Shown here: positions 26,810-35,290 of the stretch, piece by piece | Position numbering within the stretch: the stretch's first letter is position 1 | How the letters are laid out: each line of letters begins with the position of its first letter | Origin: Candidatus Methylomirabilis sp. | GTDB taxonomy: Bacteria > Oederibacteriota > PGYV01 > DYJU01 | NCBI GenBank assembly: GCA_020722985.1 | Contig: DYJU01000015.1 | Span: 1-38,488 of the forward strand | Reading direction: 5' to 3' | DNA: 38,488 nt | The notes under the pieces: model-generated | Told to the model about the DNA's origin: nothing | The model's input: only the letters and a program-made list of their open reading frames with translations | Database searches by the model: none | Position numbers and translations under genes: made by a program

Positions 26810-27134
26810 GTAATGGTTTAGCCACTAGTAGAACAAAATTGGTTCATAAATAAATTTTTTGTTCTGTCATTTTAAAGTCAAGCGAATAATTCCATCTATC
26901 TTCTATTCCACCGTTCAATGAACCTGACAAAGCAATCTTGCTTTTATTACCGATCGCCTTTTAGTGTTGTCTTCTTTCGTTTTTCAATTACCAGATTGCT
27001 TCCTTAAGCCTCATATTACCCACTTATTTTCCCTTCTGCTCTCCTCTTTCGGCTTCCTAAAAATAACAATGCCATATATTTACTTACTGATAGCCAAACT
27101 TTTCCTAGTTCACTTCTGGTAACAGAACTATTAC
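26810..27134 (+). mobile_element. MITE-like fold-back repeat, copy B
   Basis: 325 bp. The left end GTAATGGTTTAGCCAC and the reverse complement of the right end GTAATAGTTCTGTTACC form imperfect terminal inverted repeats. The interior is a weak large palindrome: TGTCATTTTAAAGTCA in the left half faces TTCGGCTTCC...AATAACAATG in the right, and GACAAAGCAATCTTG faces CAGATTGCTTCCTTAAG. AATTATA flanks both edges (26803-26809, 27136-27142), a possible target duplication, though this is weak in AT-rich DNA. No coding sequence. It fills most of the gap between the TPR gene and the polyamine promoter. Confidence 0.6.
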
Positions 27135-27175
27135 CAATTATAATATTGTGTCATAACAATTTTATAGTTTATATT

Positions 27176-28510
27176 TTAACTTAATTTCCTTGCCTTTTCA
27201 AATTCAATATCAGCTGCTTTTTTATTACCTGTTTTTTCATAAATTGTTCCAAGACCAATATATACATCTGGATTTTTATCATCTAATTCTTTTGCATTTA
27301 AAAATTCTTTTTTTGATTTTTCTAAATTACCCTGCCGGAAATATAACCAGCCTAAACCTATATATGCATCAGCTCTATCAGGACTTATTTCTTTTGCTTT
27401 TAAAAAATATTTTTCGGAAAGTGTAATTTTCCCTTTATCGTAAATAACCCATTTATAATAAAGCCATCCTAATCCTATATAACTATCTAAAAAATCTGCA
27501 TTGAGTTCAATTGCTTTTAAAAAATTTTTTTCCGAATCACTCAATTTTTCCTGTTGATAATAAACCCAGCCAAGACCTATATGTGCCCCCGCATAATTAG
27601 GATTTAATAACATAGCCTTTTTAAATTCCTGTTCAGAAAGTGCGAGATGCATATCACTCATAGAATTATTTATATAATAATTATAATAAATCCATCCGAG
27701 TCCCACATAAGCATCTGTATCATCAGGATTTAACTCTTTTGCCCTTAAAAATTCATTTTCTGCTTCTGGTAATTTGTTTTGTTTGTAATATACCCAGCCA
27801 AAACCATCGTATATTTCAAAGTCATCTGCTCTTAAATTTTTTGCTAATTGAAATTCATTTTCTGCTTCTTTATATTTCTCCAGTAAAAATAAAATCCATC
27901 CCAGTCCTATATGGGCATCAACATAATTGGGATTTATTTTTAAAGCTTTTTTATGTTCATCAAGTGATGCTTTTATATTACCCGATATAGCAAAAACTCC
28001 AGCAAGGGCAAAATGAGCATCTGCATAATTTGGTTTTAAACTTATTGCTTTTTTTAATAATTCTTCTGCTTCTTTATATTTCCCTATGTTAAAATAAAGC
28101 CTGCCTAAACCAATATATGCATTTGCATGTTCTGGAAAATTTTTAATAACAAACTGGAATTCATTTTCTGCTTCTTTATATTTATTTAAATTAAAATAAA
28201 TCTCTCCCAAACAAAAATGACCATCATAAAATCCTGGATTTAATTCTATAACTTTTTTTGCATATCCTTCGGCTCTTACAAAATCTTTTCTCGTTGCGTA
28301 TATCCTTGCTAAACAATAATAAGAATCAGCATAATCTTTATTTTCATTTAAAGATCTATAACATTCATTTTCAATTGCATTTAATTGTTCTTTTGTCCCA
28401 TAAATACCACAGAGGCAGGATAATGAATCAGCAAAAATTTTTTCTGGTTTTTCCTTAACTATTAATAATTTTATTTTTTTAAATATTTTTTTAAATATTT
28501 TTTTTAGCAT
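27176..28510 (-). CDS. TPR-repeat protein (about 11 repeats)
   Basis: 444 residues. After a basic N-terminus (MLKKIFKKIFKKIKLL) the protein is almost entirely TPR units from about residue 60, each with the W/L-G-Y-A-P pattern. The units are unusually alike (repeated 'YIGLGWLYY', 'AHIGLGWVYYQ', 'EAENEF'), which suggests recent internal duplication. Two repeats carry 4-8 residue insertions (around NNSMSDMHLALSEQEF and DKGKITLSEKYF). No signal peptide. Likely a protein-interaction scaffold; partner unknown. Transcribed alone. Confidence 0.85.
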   Translation of the reverse strand: MLKKIFKKIFKKIKLLIVKEKPEKIFADSLSCLCGIYGTKEQLNAIENECYRSLNENKDYADSYYCLARIYATRKDFVRAEGYAKKVIELNPGFYDGHFCLGEIYFNLNKYKEAENEFQFVIKNFPEHANAYIGLGRLYFNIGKYKEAEELLKKAISLKPNYADAHFALAGVFAISGNIKASLDEHKKALKINPNYVDAHIGLGWILFLLEKYKEAENEFQLAKNLRADDFEIYDGFGWVYYKQNKLPEAENEFLRAKELNPDDTDAYVGLGWIYYNYYINNSMSDMHLALSEQEFKKAMLLNPNYAGAHIGLGWVYYQQEKLSDSEKNFLKAIELNADFLDSYIGLGWLYYKWVIYDKGKITLSEKYFLKAKEISPDRADAYIGLGWLYFRQGNLEKSKKEFLNAKELDDKNPDVYIGLGTIYEKTGNKKAADIEFEKARKLS

Positions 28511-28547
28511 TTAAAATCCTGAAATAATTTCATTGTATTTTATATAT

Positions 28548-28575
28548 AATATAGCATAATTAAACAAAATTGCAA
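28548..28575 (-). promoter_or_regulatory. Candidate promoter for the TPR gene
   Basis: Minus strand TTGCAA (28575-28570), 16-bp spacer, TATATT (28553-28548), about 40 bp before the TPR start. Weak -35 box. Confidence 0.4.
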
Positions 28576-28598
28576 TAATTGGAATTCATATTTTTTAT

Positions 28599-28627
28599 GG
28601 AACATACTATACTTGACAATCGTCTAA
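28599..28627 (+). promoter_or_regulatory. ECF-sigma-type promoter
   Basis: GGAAC (28599-28603), 17-bp spacer, CGTCTAA (28621-28627), the classical extracytoplasmic-function promoter form. A TTGACA in the spacer (28613-28618) has no matching -10 at the right distance. It lies directly before the ECF sigma gene, implying autoregulation. Transcription would begin near 28633. Confidence 0.7.
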
Positions 28628-28645
28628 TATATGAAAAAGGAAAAT

Positions 28646-29110
28646 ATGAAAAGACTTTTTGAACAGATTTACAAAGAAAATTACAAATATGTTTATAATG
28701 TTGCTTTGAGTGTTCTACGCAACAAAAAAGATGCTGAGGATATTATGCAGGATGTGTTTATAAAGTTCTTTGAAAGCATAGAATACTTTAAAGGCAAATC
28801 AGATATAAAGACATATTTATATAGAATAACAGTGAACAAATGTATTGATTTTATAAGAAGAGAAACTTTAAAAAGAAAAAAATCTGAAATTATCAACGAA
28901 AAATTTGCTCAAAAACAAAATGATAATTTAATTTTAGATAATCTTTTAGAAAAATTAAATGTAGATGAAAGAATAATCGTAAGTTTATCTGAAATTGCTG
29001 GCTTTTCATATAAAGAGATTGCGGAAATACTTAATATAAAGATAGGCACGGTAAAATCAAGGATAAACAGGGCTATAAATAAATTAAAAGATATCATTAA
29101 TAAGGAGTAA
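28646..29110 (+). CDS. ECF-family RNA polymerase sigma factor
   Basis: 154 residues from ATG 28646, preceded by AAGGA; an in-frame ATG at 28631 lies at the expected transcription start and lacks a ribosome site. Region 2: LFEQIYKENYKYVYNVALSV, NKKDAEDIMQDVFIKFF and KTYLYRITVNKCIDFIRR. Region 4: LSEIAGFSYKEIAEILNI followed by KIGTVKSRINRAINKL, the -35-recognising HTH. No region 3. Directs transcription of an envelope stress regulon, including its own operon. Next gene starts 2 bp later and encodes its anti-sigma factor. Confidence 0.93.
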   Translation: MKRLFEQIYKENYKYVYNVALSVLRNKKDAEDIMQDVFIKFFESIEYFKGKSDIKTYLYRITVNKCIDFIRRETLKRKKSEIINEKFAQKQNDNLILDNLLEKLNVDERIIVSLSEIAGFSYKEIAEILNIKIGTVKSRINRAINKLKDIINKE

Positions 29111-29112
29111 AA

Positions 29113-29550
29113 ATGAAATGCAAAGATATTCAAAAAAAATTATATGATTATACAAAGGGAGAAATTTCTATTGAATATAAGAATATAATTGAAGAACATA
29201 TAAAAAATTGTCATTATTGCAGTTCAGAATTAAAAAAAATTCAAAAAATTAAAAATTCTTTTATTAACAACATAATGGAACCATCAAATTCAGTATATAA
29301 TAATTTAAAAAATAGATTTTTCCCCGATTTTGTATTTATAAATTTTTTTAGACGTTTTAAATTTGCCTTTGTATCTTTTATTTTATTAATATTTTTATTT
29401 ATCGGAACATTTTTATATAAAAATAAAATAGATAGCAACAATAATTTAACTGATTTTATTTATAATTCTTATTATTTTATTGAAATTTATGATGATGATA
29501 ATAACGAACCAATTTTATCAGATATTATAAATACTGATTTCTATATGTAA
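29113..29550 (+). CDS. Zinc-finger (ZAS-type) anti-sigma factor
   Basis: 145 residues. The N-terminal cytoplasmic domain carries Cys3 and His29-x3-Cys33-x2-Cys36 (HIKNCHYC), the zf-HC2 anti-sigma signature. One transmembrane helix (about 79-97, FVSFILLIFLFIGTFLY) is followed by a short acidic periplasmic tail (IYDDDNNEPI). It should hold the ECF sigma factor at the membrane. The small periplasmic part suggests signal input through the next gene product rather than its own sensor domain. Confidence 0.85.
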   Translation: MKCKDIQKKLYDYTKGEISIEYKNIIEEHIKNCHYCSSELKKIQKIKNSFINNIMEPSNSVYNNLKNRFFPDFVFINFFRRFKFAFVSFILLIFLFIGTFLYKNKIDSNNNLTDFIYNSYYFIEIYDDDNNEPILSDIINTDFYM

Positions 29551-29562
29551 GGAGGTGAAAAC

Positions 29563-30090
29563 ATGAAAAAAAATATAATTTTAATTGTCATTATTTTTAG
29601 TATTTCCCTTTTCAATTCAGTTATGGCACAGGATGTTGAAGAACCATTACTTTTGGCAAAAGGCAGCAATCCAGCAGGTGCCCCCCAATTTCAGGGTCAA
29701 GGTGGACCACATCAACCGGATGATCCTGGAATTTTTAGTGCTGTAAAAATTTTTGCTGTTGCCGATGATTTAAAACTCACCGATGAACAGTTAACTAAAT
29801 TGAAAGATTTAAGAAAAAATAGCAAAAGAGAAATAGAAGAATTAAGACACCAGATAAAACTTGCGATGTGGGATATTCAGGATGAATTTGAAAATAAAAC
29901 CCCTGATAAAAGTAAAATTGAATCAGCAGTTGAAAAAATATCTAATAATCAAAAGCAAATTATGAAAATACGGATTGACCAGATGTTTGAAATGAAAAAG
30001 ATATTAACTGATGAACAATTTAAAAAATTATTATCGCTTTTAGAAACGGGTTTTTTTAAAATGAAAAAAGAGATGAAAAGAATTAAATAA
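29563..30090 (+). CDS. Spy/CpxP-like periplasmic LTxxQ protein
   Basis: 175 residues. Signal peptide with cleavage after residue 22 (SVMA-Q). A Gly/Pro/Gln-rich stretch (33-55) precedes a helical domain holding two LTDEQ motifs (72-76 and 148-152), the mark of Spy/CpxP and CnrX-like proteins. These act as ATP-independent chaperones or metal/envelope-stress sensors. Twelve bp after the anti-sigma gene with a strong AAGGAGGTG site. The likely role is sensing or buffering stress upstream of the anti-sigma factor. Confidence 0.82.
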   Translation: MKKNIILIVIIFSISLFNSVMAQDVEEPLLLAKGSNPAGAPQFQGQGGPHQPDDPGIFSAVKIFAVADDLKLTDEQLTKLKDLRKNSKREIEELRHQIKLAMWDIQDEFENKTPDKSKIESAVEKISNNQKQIMKIRIDQMFEMKKILTDEQFKKLLSLLETGFFKMKKEMKRIK

Positions 30091-30099
30091 AAAATTATG

Positions 30100-30142
30100 A
30101 AACCCATAAAGCCTTAAGGATTTTTTAAGGCTTTATGGGTTT
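30100..30142. terminator. Bidirectional intrinsic terminator
   Basis: AAACCCATAAAGCCTTAA (30100-30117) is perfectly complementary to 30125-30142, giving an 18-bp stem with T-runs on both sides. It separates the ECF operon (+) from the HAD phosphatase gene (-), which converge here. Confidence 0.9.
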
Positions 30143-30877
30143 TTAAAAATTCAATTTGTCCATATAAAAATTTAATCCATCTATTACTCCTTCGGCGAAA
30201 CTTGACGATGCCAGATAAAACCCCCTATCCTTCACTTTATCAATAAAAGATTTGCAGGAATTTGCCACTATTATCCCATTTTTAAATTGTAAAAATAGAT
30301 CTTCATCATTTTCGCTATCGCCTGCAACTACTGTTAAATCTTCAGATAAACTAAATAATTTTAGTAAATATTTTGCTGCTTTTGCTTTATCACATTTTTC
30401 AGGTAAAATATCAAGAAATATACCATGAGAAAAAATTACTTTTGCTTTTATATTATTCTCTTTTAAAACATCTAAAATATTATTTTTTATATTGTTTATA
30501 TCAAATTCATCAACATAAAAAGAAATTTTATATTTATGTAAATATTCCTGTGGTTTTACCCCTTTTATATTTCTTAAAAGATTGATTATTTTATCTCCAT
30601 CCCATATACCATCATCTATCTTTTTATGCCAATTTAAATCCTGAATAAACTGTCCTGATTTTTTATAATAAACATCTGCCCCTACGTTTAGTATAAAAGC
30701 ATCTGGTAAAACGATCCCTTCCTCAAAAATAACTTTATTAAAATCATGATAATTTCTACCAGTTGCATATATTAGAAATATCTGATCTTTTATATTTTTT
30801 ATGAATTCATTAAATTTTTTTATACCAAATTCATTACCTGTTAAAGTTCCATCTATATCACTTATGAGAGTTAACAT
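30143..30877 (-). CDS. HAD-family phosphatase (sucrose-phosphatase/Cof-like)
   Basis: 244 residues. HAD motif I SDIDGTLTG (Asp7, Asp9), motif II ATGR (39-42), motif III Lys in CDKAKAAKYLL, motif IV GDSENDEDLF. The C2B cap and motif set match the sucrose-6-phosphate phosphatase-like branch. The actual substrate may be another sugar phosphate. Overlaps lnt by 20 bp and ends the metF-lnt operon. Confidence 0.8.
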   Translation of the reverse strand: MLTLISDIDGTLTGNEFGIKKFNEFIKNIKDQIFLIYATGRNYHDFNKVIFEEGIVLPDAFILNVGADVYYKKSGQFIQDLNWHKKIDDGIWDGDKIINLLRNIKGVKPQEYLHKYKISFYVDEFDINNIKNNILDVLKENNIKAKVIFSHGIFLDILPEKCDKAKAAKYLLKLFSLSEDLTVVAGDSENDEDLFLQFKNGIIVANSCKSFIDKVKDRGFYLASSSFAEGVIDGLNFYMDKLNF

Positions 30878-32402
30878 TTTTTCCCCTTATAATTAAAATT
30901 ATTATAAAAATAATTAAAATAACATAAATAAACCAGTTTCCAAACCTGGTATAAAAAGTAAAATTTTTTTTCTTTTCATAATACATTTTATATGTAAAAC
31001 TTGTTTGTTCAAAAAGTTTAGTTTTATAGATAATTTTGCCTTTATTATTTATAATGCCTGATATGCCTGCCTCCACACATCTTGCGATATATACATTATT
31101 TTCTACTGCTCTTAATGTAAGATTTGTAAATATCTGTGCAGAAGCACAGGAATTTCCATACCAGGTTTCATAAGAAAGATGTGAAAGAAAATCAGCACCA
31201 TTTAATATAAAATTTCTGCTTATTTCAGGGAACATACTATCATAACATATAAGAGCACCTGTCTTTATATCCTTAAATTTTAGCTGATTTAATTTTTTAC
31301 CACTTTGAAAACTTATATAATTATATCTGCGAACAACTTTATCAATAAATGGGAATAAATTATGAAAAGGGATATATTCTCCAAAAGGAACCAGATGATA
31401 TTTTTCATAATCATCTATGATTTTACCATAAGGATTTATTAAAAATGCTGCATTGTAATAATCTATATCTCCCTTTTTATTTATAACAGCTTTGTCTGAA
31501 CCAACAAGTTGATAAGAATTTACTCCATAATATAATTTTGTAATTTTTTTAGCACCATCTTTTTCTAAATTTAATATACCGGGATACCCTGTTTCAGGCC
31601 AGATTATTAAATCTGGAATTTTATCTTTTATATTAAAAATTAAATTTTTATAAATCTGAAATGTTTTTTGTTTATAATCTTCATTCCAGGTAACACTCTG
31701 ATCGTTGTTTGACTGTAAAATTCCAACAATAAAATTTTCCTTTTCTGTTTTTGTTTCAAAATTAGAAATTATAATAAATATAAATAGTAATATAAAAAGT
31801 ATAACAAAAATAATATTTTCTAATTTTTTAATGGTAATTTTTTCTTTTAAAATAAATATTTTTAATAAAATTAAATTAATACATATTATAAAAAAGTTTG
31901 CGCCATAGGTGCCTGTTATTTTTAATATTTGAATAAAAAAAGTATTATTATATTGACTCTGACAGGGTGTTAATAATGGAAAACCTGAAAATAACCATTC
32001 TCGTAAATACTCATAAAATGTTATTAATATGGGCAAAGAAATTAAAAAATCTATTTTATATTTATTATAAAAATATTTAGTTAAAGCAATACTCAAAGAA
32101 AACAAAAGTGCTAAATATATTGTAGATAATGAAAACCATGCTAAATAAGCAAAAAGCCCCATGGGTTTTACAAATATAATCCAATAAAGTGCTAAAAGAT
32201 AAAAAAAACAGGAAGAAATAAATGCATAAATAAAAGATTCCTTTACGGAAGAAGTATTTAATATAACATAAAATAAAGGAATATAGGCAAACCATATAAA
32301 AAAAGATGTAAAAATTACAATATCTTTTTGTATGAAATTTGGATAACTAAATGCTAATAATAAACTTGTTAATAAACTTAAAAAAGTAAATTTTAATTTC
32401 AT
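30858..32402 (-). CDS. lnt: Apolipoprotein N-acyltransferase
   Basis: 514 residues. About seven to eight transmembrane helices followed by a periplasmic nitrilase domain with triad Glu270 (IWPETGYPG), Lys334 (KYHLVPFGEYIP) and Cys386 (ALICYDSMFPE). It adds the third acyl chain to lipoproteins, indicating a diderm envelope with mature triacylated lipoproteins. This fits the lipobox proteins encoded elsewhere in the window. Five bp downstream of the amidohydrolase gene. Confidence 0.92.
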   Translation of the reverse strand: MKLKFTFLSLLTSLLLAFSYPNFIQKDIVIFTSFFIWFAYIPLFYVILNTSSVKESFIYAFISSCFFYLLALYWIIFVKPMGLFAYLAWFSLSTIYLALLFSLSIALTKYFYNKYKIDFLISLPILITFYEYLREWLFSGFPLLTPCQSQYNNTFFIQILKITGTYGANFFIICINLILLKIFILKEKITIKKLENIIFVILFILLFIFIIISNFETKTEKENFIVGILQSNNDQSVTWNEDYKQKTFQIYKNLIFNIKDKIPDLIIWPETGYPGILNLEKDGAKKITKLYYGVNSYQLVGSDKAVINKKGDIDYYNAAFLINPYGKIIDDYEKYHLVPFGEYIPFHNLFPFIDKVVRRYNYISFQSGKKLNQLKFKDIKTGALICYDSMFPEISRNFILNGADFLSHLSYETWYGNSCASAQIFTNLTLRAVENNVYIARCVEAGISGIINNKGKIIYKTKLFEQTSFTYKMYYEKKKNFTFYTRFGNWFIYVILIIFIIILIIRGKNVNSHK

Positions 32403-32406
32403 AATT

Positions 32407-33219
32407 TTAACTATCCATCAGGTTAAGTAAAGTCTTTGCATTTTTATAAAAAATTTTTTCCAGATCTTCTTTAGAATCTATACAATTTTTTAATTTATCT
32501 ATTATTTTAGCAGGCTCACACCATGGAAAATCAGAGCCAAATAATACTCTATCAATCCCATGTTCATAAATTATGCTTTTCATTGATTCATCAGATAATT
32601 CTAAAGAAAACGATGTGTCAAAATAAAAATCTTTACCTGCCAGTAATTTATAAACATTATCCCACATTTTAAATCCACCCATGTGAGCAAGTATTATTTT
32701 TAACCCAGGAAATTTTTCTTTTAAATTTAAAAATCTTTTAGGAGAACTATGAACATTTTCTTCATCAAACATAATATCATAACCTGAATGAAATAAAATA
32801 ACTAAATCATATTTAATACAAAATTCATAAATTGTAAATAATTTTCCATCATCAGGATAAAAATTTTGATATTCGGGATGTAGTTTTATACCCTTTATAT
32901 TATTATTTTTTAAAAATAAAATTTCTTTTTCTATATCATTTTTATTTCCAAAATCAGGATGCATTGCACCAAAACAAATAATATTTTTTTCTTTTAAATT
33001 GATTTCTATCATTTTTCTATTAATACTGATTATTTTTTCAGGATTTGTTGCTACTGGTAAATTTATTGAAATATTAATATTATTTTTTTTCATATATTCT
33101 TTTAATGATTTTATTGTGCCGTTTCCATAATAAGCGTATCCTGTTTTTTTATAAAAATTTTCTAATAAATTTTTTGTAATATCTTCCGGATAAAAATGTG
33201 AATGGATATCAATAATCAT
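32407..33219 (-). CDS. Amidohydrolase-2 family (TIM-barrel) hydrolase
   Basis: 270 residues. Metal motif IDIHSHFYPED (His6, His8), HPEYQ, LFHSGYD, LAHMGG and the C-terminal LFGSDFPW with the conserved Asp. This is the pattern of PF04909 amidohydrolases and decarboxylases (ACMSD-like). Substrate cannot be assigned. Start overlaps the DUF763 stop by 4 bp. Confidence 0.8.
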   Translation of the reverse strand: MIIDIHSHFYPEDITKNLLENFYKKTGYAYYGNGTIKSLKEYMKKNNINISINLPVATNPEKIISINRKMIEINLKEKNIICFGAMHPDFGNKNDIEKEILFLKNNNIKGIKLHPEYQNFYPDDGKLFTIYEFCIKYDLVILFHSGYDIMFDEENVHSSPKRFLNLKEKFPGLKIILAHMGGFKMWDNVYKLLAGKDFYFDTSFSLELSDESMKSIIYEHGIDRVLFGSDFPWCEPAKIIDKLKNCIDSKEDLEKIFYKNAKTLLNLMDS

Positions 33220-34298
33220 AAAAAAACTCCAAAATTACTTAATCTCTTAAACATTTTAGCCTTTTCTGAATTTTCAATTTTTGTTGAATTTACAATTTCT
33301 TTTAAAAAGTCAATATTTTTATCATATAAATTTTTATTCACAGGATATGGAATACCATCCTTTCCGCCATGAGCAAAACTATATGTAATCGGGTCTTTAT
33401 AAGAAGGCTGTTTTTTATAAATTATCTCTGATAGTAAAACAAGTGATCTCATTGCTTTTGGACCAAAACCTTTTATTAACAACAAATCTTCAAAAGTTTT
33501 TGAATTTTTTTCATAAGTTGTTAAAAAAATTTTTTTAATATTATTTTTATTTATATCATTTTCTATTATTGTGTGCCTTTGTGGTAAAGTGATTTTTTCT
33601 ATTATTTTAACTTCTTTGAGTATTTCTTCAGGATTTTCTTTAGAAATATTAAGAACGGTCTCCCTTGCTTCTTTGCTTTCTCTGGAAACCATATTTAAAA
33701 CATTATTTTCTTTTTTATCTCCTAAAATTCCTGAATGTGGTTCTTCTACAAAATCTTTAACATCGTCAGAATACCAGTGATAACGACGTGCATATCTATT
33801 TTCTGTATTTAATCCCTGTTGAACAACAGCCCATTTGCCTTCTTTTGTAAAAAAAATATGATGCAAATATAGTTGATAGCCATCTTGAATAGCAACTGAG
33901 TCAACTTTGGCAGTTAATTTGCTTATTTTAATATATTTTTCAGAATCAACATTAAATTTATCTGCAAAATCCATTATTTGCATTGGAGTTTTCCTTGATT
34001 TTCCACCTTTACCACCAGCAATAAAAATACCCGTATCTTTTTCTAAACTTGAAAGAGCCTCCTTAATAGCAGCATTTACAGTTGTTGTAAGTCCAGATGA
34101 ATGCCAGTCAAAACCTAAAACACATCCAAATGCCTGATACCATATCGGATCAGATATTCTTTTTAAAACTTCTTCATTTCCAAATTCTTTTATTATTAAA
34201 AGTATTATTTCTCGCGATAATTTTACCATCCTTGAAAAAAGCCAGTGAGGTGCTTTTCCCCAGTGTAATGGTAAATTAACAATTGATTTTTTAATCAT
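33216..34298 (-). CDS. DUF763 protein
   Basis: 360 residues. The start (SIVNLPLHWGKAPHWLFSRM), the FGCVLGFDWHSSGLTTT segment and ARRYHWYS are characteristic of DUF763, a family found mostly in archaea and thermophilic or anaerobic bacteria. A late LLLIKGFGPKAMRSLVLLSE segment resembles a helix-hairpin-helix DNA-binding motif, so a nucleic-acid role is plausible. Function unknown. Two bp after metF. Confidence 0.8.
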   Translation of the reverse strand: MIKKSIVNLPLHWGKAPHWLFSRMVKLSREIILLIIKEFGNEEVLKRISDPIWYQAFGCVLGFDWHSSGLTTTVNAAIKEALSSLEKDTGIFIAGGKGGKSRKTPMQIMDFADKFNVDSEKYIKISKLTAKVDSVAIQDGYQLYLHHIFFTKEGKWAVVQQGLNTENRYARRYHWYSDDVKDFVEEPHSGILGDKKENNVLNMVSRESKEARETVLNISKENPEEILKEVKIIEKITLPQRHTIIENDINKNNIKKIFLTTYEKNSKTFEDLLLIKGFGPKAMRSLVLLSEIIYKKQPSYKDPITYSFAHGGKDGIPYPVNKNLYDKNIDFLKEIVNSTKIENSEKAKMFKRLSNFGVFL

Positions 34299-34300
34299 TT

Positions 34301-35173
34301 TTATCTACGAATTTTTTTAAGAACAGATGTTTCATATATCCTTCTATTTTGTTCAACTTTATTCATTGTATAAAGATGAATAGCATTTACGCCATTTTTT
34401 ATCAAATGATCTATCTGTCCCGCTGTATATTTTATTGTATCTTCACATATATCTTTGTCGGGATCCGAATTTAATGTTGCTTTTTTAAATCGTTCAGGAA
34501 TTTTAACTTTACATTTTTCTGCCATTTTTTCTAAATTTTTTATTTTTGTTGCAGTCATTATTCCTGGAATTACTGGAACTTTTATACCTGCTTTTCTTAC
34601 CTTTTCTAAATAATTAAAGTAATTATCATTATCTAAAAAAAGTTGAGTAATTATAAAATCCGCACCACTATCTACTTTTTCTTTTAGATGATAAATATCC
34701 TCATCTAATGATTTTGCTTCCGGATGTTTTTCAGGATAACCTGCAACACCTATACAAAAATCCCACTCCCTATTTTTTTTGATAAATTTAATAAGATCGG
34801 ATGCAAATTTAAAATCCAGTAAATAATTTTTATGCGTATCAGGTAAATCACCTCTTAAAGCAAGTATATTTTCAATATTTTTTTCTTTCATTTTATAAAG
34901 TATTTTAGAAATAGTCTCCTCTGATGCATCAATACAGGTTAAATGAGCAAGAGTAGGTGTATTATATTTTTTTATAATATTTTCAGCAATTTCAACAGTT
35001 CTTGTCCTTGTTGAACCTCCTGCTCCATAAGTAACGCTTATGAAATCTGGTTTAAAATCAATAAGTTTATCTATTGTGTTATAAATGGTTAATATATCAG
35101 AATCCGGTTTAGGTGGAAAAATCTCCATAGAAAAAATAAATTTTTTTTTATCTAAAATTTCATGAATTTTCAT
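34301..35173 (-). CDS. metF: Methylenetetrahydrofolate reductase
   Basis: 290 residues, an FAD-dependent TIM barrel of usual bacterial length. FSMEIFPPK at the N-terminus (the catalytic Glu of 'FE.FPP'), SVTYGAGGSTR, LTCIDAS, LALRGDLP and DFIITQLFLDND are all present. It reduces 5,10-methylene-THF to 5-methyl-THF for methionine synthesis or a Wood-Ljungdahl-type route. First gene of a tight five-gene operon with DUF763, amidohydrolase, lnt and HAD phosphatase. Confidence 0.92.
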   Translation of the reverse strand: MKIHEILDKKKFIFSMEIFPPKPDSDILTIYNTIDKLIDFKPDFISVTYGAGGSTRTRTVEIAENIIKKYNTPTLAHLTCIDASEETISKILYKMKEKNIENILALRGDLPDTHKNYLLDFKFASDLIKFIKKNREWDFCIGVAGYPEKHPEAKSLDEDIYHLKEKVDSGADFIITQLFLDNDNYFNYLEKVRKAGIKVPVIPGIMTATKIKNLEKMAEKCKVKIPERFKKATLNSDPDKDICEDTIKYTAGQIDHLIKNGVNAIHLYTMNKVEQNRRIYETSVLKKIRR

Positions 35174-35290
35174 TTTTTTATCCTTAAATAAATTTTAATT
35201 TATTAATATTAACATAAATAAAAATTATTTAAAATAAAAAATATTGATTAATGATTTATAATCAGGTAGGATTTAATTTTTTTTAAAAAA

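Noticed and set aside
26810-27134. Possible CRISPR array or tRNA cluster in the gene-free gaps
   Set aside because: No regularly spaced identical repeats and no cloverleaf or GGTTCRA-type arm found; the gaps are explained by the dispersed fold-back repeats.
28613-28618. TTGACA as a sigma-70 -35 box before the sigma-factor gene
   Set aside because: No -10 box at 16-18 bp; the GGAAC/CGTCTAA pair explains the region better.
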